Of a DNA stretch of 64,000 nucleotides, positions 33,412-44,358 are shown piece after piece (within the stretch, counting starts at the first letter, position 1; each line of letters opens with the position of its first letter). The notes under the pieces are model-generated. The model had not been told where the DNA came from and ran no database searches. It worked only from the letters and a program-made list of their open reading frames with translations. The position numbers and the translations under genes are program-made. Source of the DNA: Hibiscus mutabilis (taxonomy: Eukaryota > Streptophyta > Magnoliopsida > Malvales > Malvaceae); assembly GCA_019671005.1 (NCBI GenBank), contig CM033752.1, positions 14,074,001 to 14,138,000 of the forward strand. The letters run 5' to 3'.

Positions 33412-33605
33412 TGGTGGTTTAACTAGGCCACTCAGACTGTTGGGACCTCATTTGGGGCTTGCGGTTTAACTAGGCAGCCCAAATTGATGGTGATCTTGTG
33501 GTTTAACTAGGCAAGGTTGGTACTCTTGCAGTTTAACTAGGCAAAGGTGAAATCTCGTGGTTTAACTAGGCGAGGGTGTCAAATCTTGCGGTTTAACTAG
33601 GCATG
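33412..33605 (+). repeat. Six-unit GGTTTAACTAGGC array
   Basis: Cores GGTTTAACTAGGC or AGTTTAACTAGGC at intervals of about 30-50 bases. Confidence 0.88.
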
Positions 33606-34507
33606 GTATGAGAGATCCGTGTATCCGATATGTATAGGATAGAGGTGGTCTATCCGGGTCACTATAAATGCCAATATATGAGAAAGTTCATGTGTTGAAC
33701 CTATTTTAATGCTTTGGGATTTAAGCATGGTTTATGATTTAATGCTTTAGAGATTTAAGCATGGAATGTACATGATGTTGCATAAAGGTTATTATGTTTT
33801 GATTTGGTTGGAATCATGGAAAATGCTTAGATTGTAAGCATGTTTTGGGAAAACAACCATATGGTTTTTAAATGGTTTTAATGTATCATTTTTGTATGAG
33901 CATCCTCACTAAGCAAGTGTACTTGCGCTCTCTTTTTCCTAATGACGCAGGGCATTAAGGTTTGGGGGAAGCAAGAGGCAAGGCTAAGTGATCCAAGGAC
34001 ATTTACAAGTTTGAGTACGAACTCGATTTATTTCTGGTCAATAAGGCAATGTGTTCGCCTTGGTTTTTGGGAGTTGTAATTCTGTTTTCTTATGGATTTT
34101 AAGTATGTTTCCATGCTGGTTTTTGAGGATGGTTTGATGTTGCTAAGTTTGATGTTAATCCTTGCTTTTAGTTGTGGATAATTGGTTGCCTAGGTATGCA
34201 TCTAGAGCCTCCTTATTGATTGCCGTGTTGTGATGGTTTGAGCAAGTTTATTATGCTATGTTGGTTGTGTTGGCATGTTGCTTAATCTGAGAATGGTCTA
34301 TTTGAGCATTTTGGTATGTTTGGCAAAGTGGTTTAGGAAGCATGCCTCTAGAGTAGTTCTTTGATAGTATAAAGTTGTGTTGGATGTTTGATCCTAGCAT
34401 AGATGTGAGTTTATGTGTTTATGATTGATTGTATGCATGTATGCAAGTTGCTAGGACCCAAATGCATCTAGATTCGAGTGAAAAAACAGCTAAACTTGAC
34501 ATTACAG

Positions 34508-34553
34508 GCCTAGGCGTACCGATACGCAGGGGACCATATCGGTACGGCTAGGC
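34508..34553 (+). repeat. Long inverted repeat in family A LTR
   Basis: Left arm GCCTAGGCGTACCGATACG, 7-base loop, right arm ending CGGTACGGCTAGGC; 17 of 19 positions pair. Same structure at 61408-61453. A partial second copy of the left arm lies at 34622-34635. Confidence 0.85.
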
Positions 34554-34635
34554 AATTTTGGGCAAGGCGTTTCGGTACGGGTTAAGTTGTTTCGATACGA
34601 TTTAATGCAACTTGACATTACAGGCCTAGGCGTGC

Positions 34636-34741
34636 CGATGTCGCTAAAATCCTCATTCGAGCTTCCCAAAAATTCTAATTGATCTGATATCCGATCTAAA
34701 AAAATCATCATATATCAATTAATACCATAAGTTTCTCTTAA
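34636..34741 (-). mobile_element. Family C LTR fragment, part 1
   Basis: On the minus strand AGCTCGAATGAGGATTTTAGC matches 35610-35632 of the solo LTR. It continues at 37483 after a solo LTR insertion. The junction to family A DNA lies at about 34630-34640. Confidence 0.75.
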
Positions 34742-35314
34742 TGTAACGACCTAAATTTTGAGTTTTGCAAATTGGGCCTCGAACCCAATTTATTTGGGCC
34801 TTATGTTTGAGAGCCCAATTAAGAATAATTATTTGAGCTTAGGAGTACAAAGGAAAAAGTGGTATTTTATTAATTGTGGATAAAAAATGGGGAAAGAAAG
34901 TGGATAGTTTTGATAAAAAGTGGGTTGGTGATGTGGTGGGGGGAGAAAAATAAAAAGAAAAAGAGAGAAAGAAAGAGATAAGGGAGAAAGATAAAGAGGT
35001 GATTTTTAGAGAGAGGGTTCAAGGGGCTTTTCGCCTCCATCCAGGCCGTAGTGGCTATCACTCACCGTGGTGGTGCTTGGGAAGTTTGGGAGTCATCAAA
35101 AAGTAGGCTTCCAATGCTCAAAACTAAAAACTGTCACCACCAACGAGCTCAAGAGGTGCCAAAACGTTAGACTGGAGCTCGCTAGCCGATTCCGGCTGTC
35201 GAAAGATGCCGCAAGCACACTAGTCACGCGTAGGCTTCATTTTGGGCGGTTGGAGCCATCTGAGCCGAGCTGAGTTAGAACCGAGCCGCCAAGCCAAGCC
35301 ATGTTGATGAGCCA

Positions 35315-35406
35315 TTGACTTTGAGCTGCCAGTCGAGCCGAGCTGCTGTTTGATCGAGCTGCTGACCCGTTGACCGGCATTGATTGTCGTTGACCAGCCA
35401 TTGACT
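35315..35406 (+). promoter_or_regulatory. W-box cluster in family C LTR
   Basis: TTGAC(C/T) at 35315, 35370, 35390 and 35401. W-boxes bind WRKY transcription factors of defence and stress responses. The cluster recurs in the other family C LTRs. Confidence 0.55.
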
Positions 35407-36584
35407 TTTTGAGGACCCTACCTAGGGGTTTCTTGACACTCCGGATCCAATGGAGCAGTCCATTTTGCCAAATTCAAACCTGGTAAGCTATTTTTATTCA
35501 TTTGACCTTGCGAATGGTATAGAAGATGCATAGAATTAATGTATTTTCGTATTTACTGATATACAAGGGTTGTTTTTGTTTGGACATCGAATTATGTGGA
35601 TTGTTCATGAAGCTCGAATAAGGATTTTAGCAATATTGGCTTAGGTTAGTACACCTCGAACTCTAAAATTCTTCATGAGCATCGTAAGTGTAATGGCTTT
35701 GCATGTTAGTGGTTGCAAATTAGGAGTTGAGTAATAAACATGTGTTCATACTATTAGTTCAAGGTTTGATAATTATTGAGATGCTTGATGAGCTTAAGAA
35801 CAATAGAGTCTGTTATGAGCTTTAGAGACTGTATAAGATTGTCTGAATATCCGTATGATTATATGATTGTATGATTGGTTGACTGATTGATATATGATTA
35901 TGCCTTGTGTATTAGCTGAATAAATTAATATGTTTGATTGAATATTAGTTAGAGACAATACTGATAAATATTTGATTAAATGAGTAAAAAGCAGTAAGTG
36001 GTAATAATAATTAAATACACTAGCAACGTACTTTAATGCCTTTCATAAGCTTTAGGGACCTAATAGGTTTTATAACACCGTAATTTAAAGAAATTGTACG
36101 AACCTATGAGTTGGGTACCGATACGAGCTTTGGTTGTACCGATAAGCGGTTAGGGTTATATCGGTACGAGTGAGATCGTATCGGTACTTATGGAAATTGA
36201 GAATTTCTAATAAACTAATTGGTAGCGGTACGCATATAAGTACCATTAACCAAGGGTACTATATCGATACTTATATTCGAGTACCGATGTTGCTAAAATA
36301 GATAGTCTGAAATGCCGGTCTAAGATAAGAGTAAATACAAAATATTAATAATTGAACTAGACCTTGATAAATGAGATTAAATATGCAATTCTCTATAATA
36401 TATTAACAACTCGATAATGTATAATAAACAATATGTTGACGATTAGCAATAATAGGGGATCATTGGGATCACGTTGCTTGTATGTCGGGTAGGCATTTGA
36501 TGGGTTGAATCTTCTTGATTGATGGGATCTGGATACCCAGTGAAAGAGTCTTGCAACACTATGGTTGAGATACCGAATAGGCGT

Positions 36585-36870
36585 TACTAATACTATGTGA
36601 CCCATGCCTCATTTGAAGATACTCAGGGAGGGATTCTGAGTATGGGTGTATGTTCTAATGCTATGTGACCCAGCCTCACCCAGGGTGCATGTTCCGATGC
36701 TATGTGACCCAGCCTTACCCAAAGTGTAGATGCTCGAGGATAATTTCGAGCATGGTGTATGTTCTTCTGATGCTATGTGACCTGGCCCACCCAGGGTGTA
36801 TGTTCTGATACTTTATGACCTGACCTCACCCGGAGTGTATGTACTGATGCTTTGTGACCCGGCCTTACTT
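36585..36870 (+). repeat. ~45-bp tandem repeat, family C LTR
   Basis: About six imperfect units with GTGTATGTTCTGATGC followed by TATGTGACCCAGCCTCACCC. The LTR at 39945 has about four diverged units (41930-42130); the LTR at 44359 is cut within its first unit. Confidence 0.85.
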
Positions 36871-37482
36871 CAGAGTTGTGTTGTTGTTGTTGATGTTGTC
36901 TTTGCCTTGGTGATCTGATGAGATCTCAGGTATGGTTGGGCCTTGTATGCCATGATTGATGATTGCTATGTTGTTAACATGTGTTTAGGTGACTAGCGGT
37001 AGCGCCACATATTTATTTATCTTTTCTTATTACCCGTACTAGCTTGCATGCTTATGTTTATGATTAACATGAAGTATAGCAGAGTTTATGTGTACCATTG
37101 AGCTTTGTAATCTTAGCACTCAAAATTGTTGTTTTCGTGCAAAGGTTGATCGTGGGACCGAGGAGCACTGTTTGTATGGGATTCCAACAAGTGGCATTGT
37201 CAGAGTATGATACTTGTATTAGTGGGTCGTGTGTTCATAAAACCTTACGTGTATGAGTCTGTAATCCTTATTTTGAATTTGTATTAATCAAGTCAAATAT
37301 TTAAATATTTTATTCAATTAGAGCTCCTTTATAACATTTTAATTGTTTATATATTTATTTTGAATCGTGGGCTTTAAATGTTTTTGGAAAGTATTTTATT
37401 TGGGCTAAACCAAGTTGAGAAATTTTATGATTTTGGTTTGGGCTTTAGGCCCAAATATGACATCATGGTCGAGGGTGTTACA

Positions 37483-38393
37483 CTTAGTCACATATTTTAA
37501 TGAATTTAAAGGGTCAAATGCATAAAAGTAGCTTATCAGGTTCAAATTTGGAAAAATAAACTACGCCAACGAATTCGTAACATCGAGAAACCCCTAAGTA
37601 GGGTCCTCTAGAAAAAAGTCAACAAACAATCAACAATTAGTCAACGGTCTGGTCAACTGCCTGGTGATCTGATATGGCGCGGTGCATGGTAAACTCAATG
37701 CAGCCTAGGTACATGATTCGGTGCGGGCGAGTGCACGAGGAAGATGGTGCACCCACGGGGTATGCTCCTATGCGGGTGAGTGTATATACTCCCGACAAAC
37801 TAGGTTTCAGTGTGGCGCGGTGCACCATAGCAGTGTACACCCGCCTGCTGCTGCGCAAGCCCACGATTGATAGCGACAAGTAGAGGCGCGTACGGCGACC
37901 TTCGATGGCAGACTACTACCAAAATTCACATATCGACTGTCCTTGAGCTAGTGGTTCCGATGGTGGTGATGACTTGTGGCAAATGATGACGGATCTTCAC
38001 CTTTCATCACTATCGAACCTTCTCCTTGCTTACCCGGTGAATAGCAACTCTGATGGCGATGGAAAGACCACCAGCTGACTCGTCTCATTGAGCTAAAGAT
38101 GATAGCAGAAGAGGTGTCATGTACGGCGGTGTCAACGATGATGGATCGGAGCTCTAAGACTTTCCTATCTACTTTTCCTCTCTTTTCATCTTTCTCTCTC
38201 TCCCCATCAAATCACTTTTCTCCTTTTCTAATATAATATCTTTTTTTCTCCTATCCTCGTCTTTTTAAATTTCAAAGTTTCTTCCTCAAAATATAGGGCC
38301 TAACATAACCACTTCAACTTGGACTTCTAAAATAAAGGCCCATAACCCGGGTCTGAGACCTGATTCATTAACCTAAAAATTTAGGTCGTTACA
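37483..38393 (-). mobile_element. Family C LTR fragment, part 2 (LTR start)
   Basis: On the minus strand it begins TGTAACGACCTAAATTTTTA at 38393 and runs to 37483. It contains three W-boxes in reverse (GTCAA at about 37618, 37640 and 37652) and the phrase CAAATTTGAACCTGATAAGC shared with the solo LTRs. The middle, 37670-37880, is GC-richer than its surroundings and holds complementary open frames without a domain. Confidence 0.8.
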
Positions 38394-39939
38394 AGATGTC
38401 TGGTCGTTAATTTGCGTTAAGAAAATCTCTATATTTACCAAAATTCACAAAATAACCCTAAAATCCTTATATCCCTAAATTTGGCCACTACCATCGTCGT
38501 TCATCACACTGTCGGTGACGGAATGAAGCTTTTTTCTCTTGTAGTAAGACTCGAACGTTGTTCGTCGGTCGATCGACCACCATTTGGCGTTGATCTTTTT
38601 CTTTTCCTTTCACGAGTTCGACTTTATTTCGACGATAGGCACGCCGTCCATCGACTATCAACGAGAGAATAAGGGAAATAATTGTGTGGTATGGTGACAG
38701 AAGTGGCGGGCACGCCGTCGGCGATTGATTGAGGCAACGAATAGAATCGAGATTTGGGACTTAATAATTTAGGGATTTGGGGACTATTTTGAGGATTTTT
38801 GAGAATTTTAGGATCTTTTTTAAAATAAAACATGTCATGTGTCATGTTTTTTTGGCTAACATAATTTTTTTAACAGTTGTTAATGAAAAGGCACTTAAAT
38901 GGAAACTTTGAAAATGTTAGGCACCTATTTGACCCCAAAAAATACTTTGGGTACCTATCTGGAAAAAATATATAGTTTATGGACTTATTTGACACTTAAG
39001 CCTTTAAAAATAATAGTATCTTTAATGTTTAAATTTATATTTCACTTTTAAAGTTCCTGGTCATTACACATTGTGCATCTTGGATATCCGATCCAAAATT
39101 TCGGATATTCGGATATTTAAATTTATGGCTTGATTTATGTTTTTTTAATTTGGAAGTCTTATCCATGAAAAATTTTGGGTTTTTCGAATACAACAATCAA
39201 CAAATTATTGAATATAACAATATTTGTATCCATGAAAATTTCAAATTTTCATATATAACAAGTAAAATTATCGAGTATAACAAAATTCATAACTATAAAA
39301 AAAATTGAATTTTTGGATTTCGGATATCCGATCTAAATTATCCGAAAAATAAAAAAAGAATCGAATATCCAAAATTTTAGATCAAATCAACGGATAAATG
39401 GATCGGATCGGTTGGATTGGATTTTTGCACAACCCTAATTACACTCAACATTTGTTAGTTGTCACATTTTATAATAATAAAAAACTTTTGATTCTTTTAT
39501 TATTTATTAAACTTTATTATTATAAAAAAATTAAAAAATACAAATTTTAGGAAGAAACAGTCAAGGACGCAGTTAAGATTGAACATTGGGATGAGGCAAA
39601 ATATTGAATTTAAAAAATACAATGGCTTATTAAGTATTTAAACTCAAAATTCATGAAACAATGCCTAATTGGTCAAATATTTAAACTTATAGAGACTTGA
39701 ATTGTTATTAGACCAAAAAATTTGAGAACACATGCTCACCCATCTTTGATTCGGCCCCTATTTAATTAAATATTTAATAAATCATGTATTTTTTTAATTT
39801 GAATACTTATTTTTTATATGAGCCAAAATACTATTAGACCAAAATTTATCAAATATATAAAAATTTTATTAGAGACCTGGGCTCTTTGGGCCCCAACATA
39901 GCTTTGTCTATGGAAGCAATTTGTTTTTTAGTTTAACCA
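38394..39939. other. Intergenic DNA, old repeats, no gene seen
   Basis: 38394-39000 carries a short frame without a domain and the phrases AGGCACCTATTTGACCCC and GACTTATTTGACACTTAAG, which read like an old non-coding repeat. 39080-39420 holds several GGATATCCGAT/CGGATATTCGG motifs in AT-rich DNA. 39430-39939 is AT-rich with nothing recognised. Confidence 0.5.
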
Positions 39940-40663
39940 ATTAATGTAACGACCCAATTTCGGGTTAGTTAGATGGGTCTCGAATCCGGAGTTCGAATCT
40001 TTAAGTTGGTAATTAAAATAAGAAGAATTATTTTGGGAAACCCATTAAATAGATTTTTGGACTGATTCGAATAGAGATTTAATGTGGAGTCTAGATTAGA
40101 AAAAAAATAAGGAAAATGACATGTGGTTGCTTATTTTATTGATGATAGTGGTGTTTGAATTTTCAAAAGAGGTGGGTGGTTGAAAAGGTGAAGGAAATAT
40201 TGATGAAGAGAGAGAAAAAAAATAAAAAAGAGAAGAAAATGGGTAGAGAGTTTTAGAGGGAGGAAGTGCTTGAACCAAGACCCCTCATCGTCCGATGGTT
40301 CGCCTTCGACACCGTTGGCATCGTTGGACTCCTCTCTTCGAGACATGTCAGATGACGGTGGTCTCGTCACTATCAGAATCATTATTCACTGGCTTAAGAG
40401 GAAGAAAGATCCAATCAAAGCTTTGAGCTTCAAAACTCCCTCCTCCACCGCCCACCATCGAGAACCGTTGCCACCATCATGCTCAGGAGGAACCAAAGAG
40501 CCAGACTGGAGTTGCCGGTCAATTTTCGTCATCAAAAGTTGCTGCACGTGTCGTTGCCTGTGCGTGGGTGACGTCTAGCTGCTGTGGGCAGCTAATAATA
40601 GCTTGGGCCAAGCTTGGCTGCTAGGCCAGCCAGTTGAGTTGGCCAGGTGAGCCAGGCCTGCCG

Positions 40664-40724
40664 TTGACCATGTCAAGCTATTAACCGAGATGAGCCATTG
40701 ATCGCGTTGACCAAGCCGTTGACT
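40664..40724 (+). promoter_or_regulatory. W-box cluster in second family C solo LTR
   Basis: TTGACC at 40664 and 40707, TTGACT at 40719; same place in the LTR as 35315-35406. Confidence 0.5.
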
Positions 40725-41399
40725 TTTTCTATGAGACTTTACCCAGGGGTTTCTTGACGTTTTAAGTCTGTTGGTGTAGTCTATTTCACCAAATTCAAAC
40801 CTGATAAGTTTTTTACGCATTTGACCTTGTGGATTAGTTAGTGAATAAGGTTAATTAATATTTGGGGTATTTGTATTTTTATGAAGAATGTTCCGGCTTA
40901 AATACCGGATCAAGATGAGTGTTTGAGGAGCTCGATTAAGTATTTATCAATAATCTCTTAAGGTTAGTACACGTCGAACTCCTATTGCCTCATGAGCATC
41001 GAAAATGTGATTACTTTGCATGTTAGTATCTGCAAATTAGGTAGACGATGAATATGCATGTTTGGAGACCGATAGTATGGGACTTGATATCTATGAGATG
41101 CATGACGATGTTGTGAATATGATGAGACTCATAGATGCTTTAGAGACCGTGTAAGGTCATTTGTGATGCTCGTATAATTATTTGATAGATTGATATAATT
41201 GCGATGCCTTGTGTGTTGTTTGAATAGATTGATGTGATTTGATGAAAATTTTGTGTAAGGGATAAATAATGGTAATATTTGAATAAATGACTATGAAACC
41301 GATAATTAATATTAATTGATTAAATGCTCTAGCAAACAAACCCTAATGACTTTCATAAGCTTTAGGAATCGAATAAAGTGTTGTTAAATCATAATTCAA

Positions 41400-41610
41400 A
41401 GAAATGGTACGAACCCGTGATTAAGGTATCAGTGCGAGCTTTGGCTGTATCGATTGCAATTGGGGGTCGTATTGGTACGGGTCGACCCGTACGGATACTT
41501 GTGGAATTCTAAGATTTCCAGTAAACAATATCTGTATCGATACACGTGTGAGTACCAGTACCCGAGGGTACCATATCGATACTCGTGTTCAAGTATCGAT
41601 AACCATTGAA
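41400..41610. repeat. GTACCGATA motif cluster with 18-bp palindrome, family C LTR
   Basis: The perfect palindrome GTACGGGTCGACCCGTAC lies at 41475-41492, surrounded by variants such as TATCGATAC, CATATCGATAC and AGTATCGAT. Confidence 0.8.
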
Positions 41611-42751
41611 CAAAATAATATACAATGCTAATAAAAAATGAAAATTAATGTGGGATGTTAATGAGATAATATGGATTAATAAGATAATTAATAAGGATGA
41701 TTAATGTACTCTTCCATAATGTATTAACAAGTTGGTAAACTTAAATTGAGTGACTTGTTATAATAGCAACCATAGAAGATCCTTGGTGGATCGAGTTGTG
41801 CTGCGTATCGTATGGTAATCATGTCGATGTTGTGTGCGGTTTAGAATCGTGGTTGGATGATTCACCTTTAATTGATGGGATTCGAATACCCAGAGAAAAA
41901 GTTTTGCAACACCATGGTTAGAGATACCGAATGTACGTTCCCGATGTTGTTTGACACTGAGCTTTATTTAATGATACTCGAGGAGAGATGCCGAGTATGG
42001 ATGTACGTTCCTGAAGCTTCAAGACACCGAGCCTCACCCAGAGAGAGTGTATGATCCCGAGGCTGTGTGACATATGGCCTCACTTAGAGTGTACGTTCCC
42101 GAGACTGTGTGACACTGGGCCTCACTCCAGGTTTGTGGTTATGACATTGTGTGTTTCGCTCGGATGATCCGGTGGGATCCCGAGTATGGTTGGGCCTTGT
42201 GTGCCATGTATGATGCTTTTCATGATGAGAGCATGTATTTAGGCGACCATTGGTAACGCCACATGTTTATTTATCTCTCCTTATTGCTCTTACTAGCTTG
42301 CATGCTTATGTTTATGATTAGCATGAAGTATAGTAGAGTAGATGTGTACCACTGAACTTTGTAAGCTCAACGCTTAGAATCTTTATTTTCGTGCATAGGT
42401 TGATCATCAGTTTGTGGGATCATAGAACACTATTATTACGAGATTCTAGCATGTGGTGGCTTTTAAAGTACGGTACTTGTGTTTAGTGGGTTGTGTATTC
42501 AAAGACCTTACGTGGTAGAGTCTGTGATTATTATTTTGCAAATTGTATTAATCAAATCGAATGTTCAAATATTTTGATTTAATTGGAGCTCCTTTGTAAC
42601 GTTTTGATTTCTTATCTATATTTTCAACTGTTGGTTTTAAATGATTTTGGGAAAATACTTGGTTGGGCTAGACCCAGTTTGAGAAATTTACTGTAACAGA
42701 TTTGGGCTTAAGGCCCAAATGTGACATCCGTGTTTAGGGTGTTACAATTAA

Positions 42752-42935
42752 GAACTTAGAATATTTGAGGCAGAATTTTAAAATTAAATTAAAATATTTA
42801 TTTTCAACAATTTTAATTAAGGCAATACAAGAATTTTATTAATTTATATATCTATATGGGTTAGCATTTTATTAATTAAGGCAGTAAAACTTTTAAGTTT
42901 TACATAATGTAAGAGGATCCTATATATATATATAT
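42752..42935. other. AT-rich spacer with TA microsatellite
   Basis: No gene. TATATATATATA run near 42921-42935. The phrase TTTTAAGTTTTACATAATGTAAGAGGATCC near 42893 resembles the right end of the MITE that follows, perhaps a second, broken copy. Confidence 0.5.
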
Positions 42936-43156
42936 GGGTTAAGATCCACTTTCACAATATAAAATTCACTTACTTTTATACATTTTTTAGACCGTTGGAT
43001 GAAGGTAATTAAGAGCTAAAATTATTTCCTTATCTCTTTTTTCTTGTGATAATCTTCGTATTTTTTACTATTAATCTCAATCATCCATTTACCTTCATCC
43101 AGTGGTCTAAAAAAGTTTAAAACTTTTAAGTTTTACACAGTGTAAGTGGATCCTAT
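42936..43156. mobile_element. MITE-like inverted repeat element (~220 bp)
   Basis: The left end AAGATCCACTTTCACA and the right end, read in reverse AGGATCCACTTACACT, are similar. Inside, TTAGACCGTTGGATGAAGGT on the left pairs with its near-reverse copy on the right, so the element is a long imperfect inverted repeat with no coding capacity. It sits in TA-rich DNA. Superfamily not determined. Confidence 0.65.
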
Positions 43157-44358
43157 CTCTCTCTATATATCCGATTATCATTATATTTCAATTTAAGAAT
43201 TAAGATTTATATAATTTAGACATTATATAAAAATATTATCAAATATACTTACAAATAAATATTATTAGGAATATTGAGTTCGATTTTTTATATCTTAATA
43301 AGTGCAATTAAAATTTTATCACGCGCATAATGCATATGATTTTTGTTTAACTAATTTCTGTTGTACATAACATATATACACTATTATAATGCGGTTGATT
43401 GAGTAAGTAGGTATAATGATAGTTTTTAAATTATTATTCGAAATATTGACAATGAAAATTAATTTTATAAGAAATGTTGAAAATGATATCAAATGTTTTT
43501 TTTAACAAGAAAAGTATACTGGATTGTATTCAAAGTGAAAAGTATTACAAAAATATCACACCATAACCATTGAAAATTTAATGTGAAAAATAAATACAAT
43601 AAACTTCAAAGGGCGTGAAAAGACATGCGAAGCAAAACCCATCACTTTACAGAAAAAATTTGCATAGTCTTCGAAATGAAATCTAGCAACGATATACTTT
43701 TACCATAAATCTCTATGAATCAAGCATTCTTCCACTGCGAGTTCTTGGCACATTGACAAACTACCATAAAGGAATCGGAAAAATATTAGGCCGTCGGTCG
43801 TCTTGTGACTAGAAATGCTCGATAATTCTTGTTATCTGAACGCTAAATTTCCATAATAGCAAACAATACTGTCACTAAGAAAGAAAAATAAATTGTCATA
43901 CAAGAAGACGAAAAAAGACAAACCTACAAAAATGTAGACAAACAAACAAAAAAAGACAGAAAAACATATGTAGAATGACTCTGGTAAAGCAAAACAAAGA
44001 AAAAAACTAATAAAGAACAAATGATTCTTCATCAAAGGAAAAGAATCTTATTTATGTGCAATCAAAATAAAAACTAAAAACCAATCGACGACATGAAGGC
44101 CGCCGTCGAAAACAAGAACTCAAGAGATTTTTTTTGAAATAACTTCTTCAAAGAAAATGGAAGTAGAGGAAAGTTAGTGAGAATATTTTTTAAATCAAAA
44201 TGATGTCAAATGTTCTTTACAATATATTTACAATTTTAAAAAATAAATAATAAAACACTTGATATTATTTAAACATTGTCTATGAAATTATTTTTATTTC
44301 TACTGATTCTATTTCAAATAATAATAAAAAATTTAATGATGATATCCTTAAATATTAG
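43157..44358. other. AT-rich intergenic DNA, no gene seen
   Basis: No domain or repeat family recognised. The minus-strand frame at 43832-44035 is a Phe/Leu-rich product of A-rich DNA and is probably chance. Confidence 0.55.

Larger units (their letters stand above)
32516..34635 (+). mobile_element. Family A LTR, second segment
   Basis: Continues the LTR begun at 20374: TATGATGTTGATAGGTTG matches the minus strand near 16650. It holds the six-unit array (33412-33605), two GCATTTAAGC-type units (about 33700-33775), TATAAAT at about 33664, and the start of the GTACCGATAC cluster with its hairpin. It ends near 34635, where family C DNA begins; the last ~1 kb of LTR is missing. Confidence 0.88.
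34742..37482 (+). mobile_element. Family C solo LTR (2,741 bp)
   Basis: Starts TGTAACGACCTAAATTTTGA and ends GAGGGTGTTACA with no internal region beside it. Flanks CTTAA (34737-34741) and CTTAG (37483-37487) form a target duplication with one mismatch. It contains a W-box cluster, a GTACCGATA cluster (36110-36290) and a ~45-bp tandem repeat (36585-36870). Inserted in an opposite-strand LTR of the same family. Confidence 0.87.
39945..42746 (+). mobile_element. Family C solo LTR (2,802 bp) with target duplication
   Basis: TGTAACGACCCAATTTCGGG ... TTTAGGGTGTTACA, flanked by ATTAA at 39940-39944 and 42747-42751. No internal region, so it arose by LTR-LTR recombination. It includes W-boxes at 40664, 40707 and 40719, a GTACCGATA-type cluster (41400-41610) and the ~45-bp repeat. 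Small frames inside show no domain. Confidence 0.93.

Noticed and set aside
37637..37883. Overlapping frames on both strands in a GC-richer patch
   Set aside because: Inside a family C LTR fragment; no recognisable domain and no counterpart frame in the other LTRs.
40270..40578. 102-codon Ser/Pro-rich frame
   Set aside because: Lies in a solo LTR with GAGCC/GTTGACC-type repeats; the equivalent part of the LTR at 34742 has no matching frame.
43832..44035. Phe-rich minus-strand frame resembling a membrane peptide
   Set aside because: Produced by A-rich DNA; no start context, domain or neighbour supports it.
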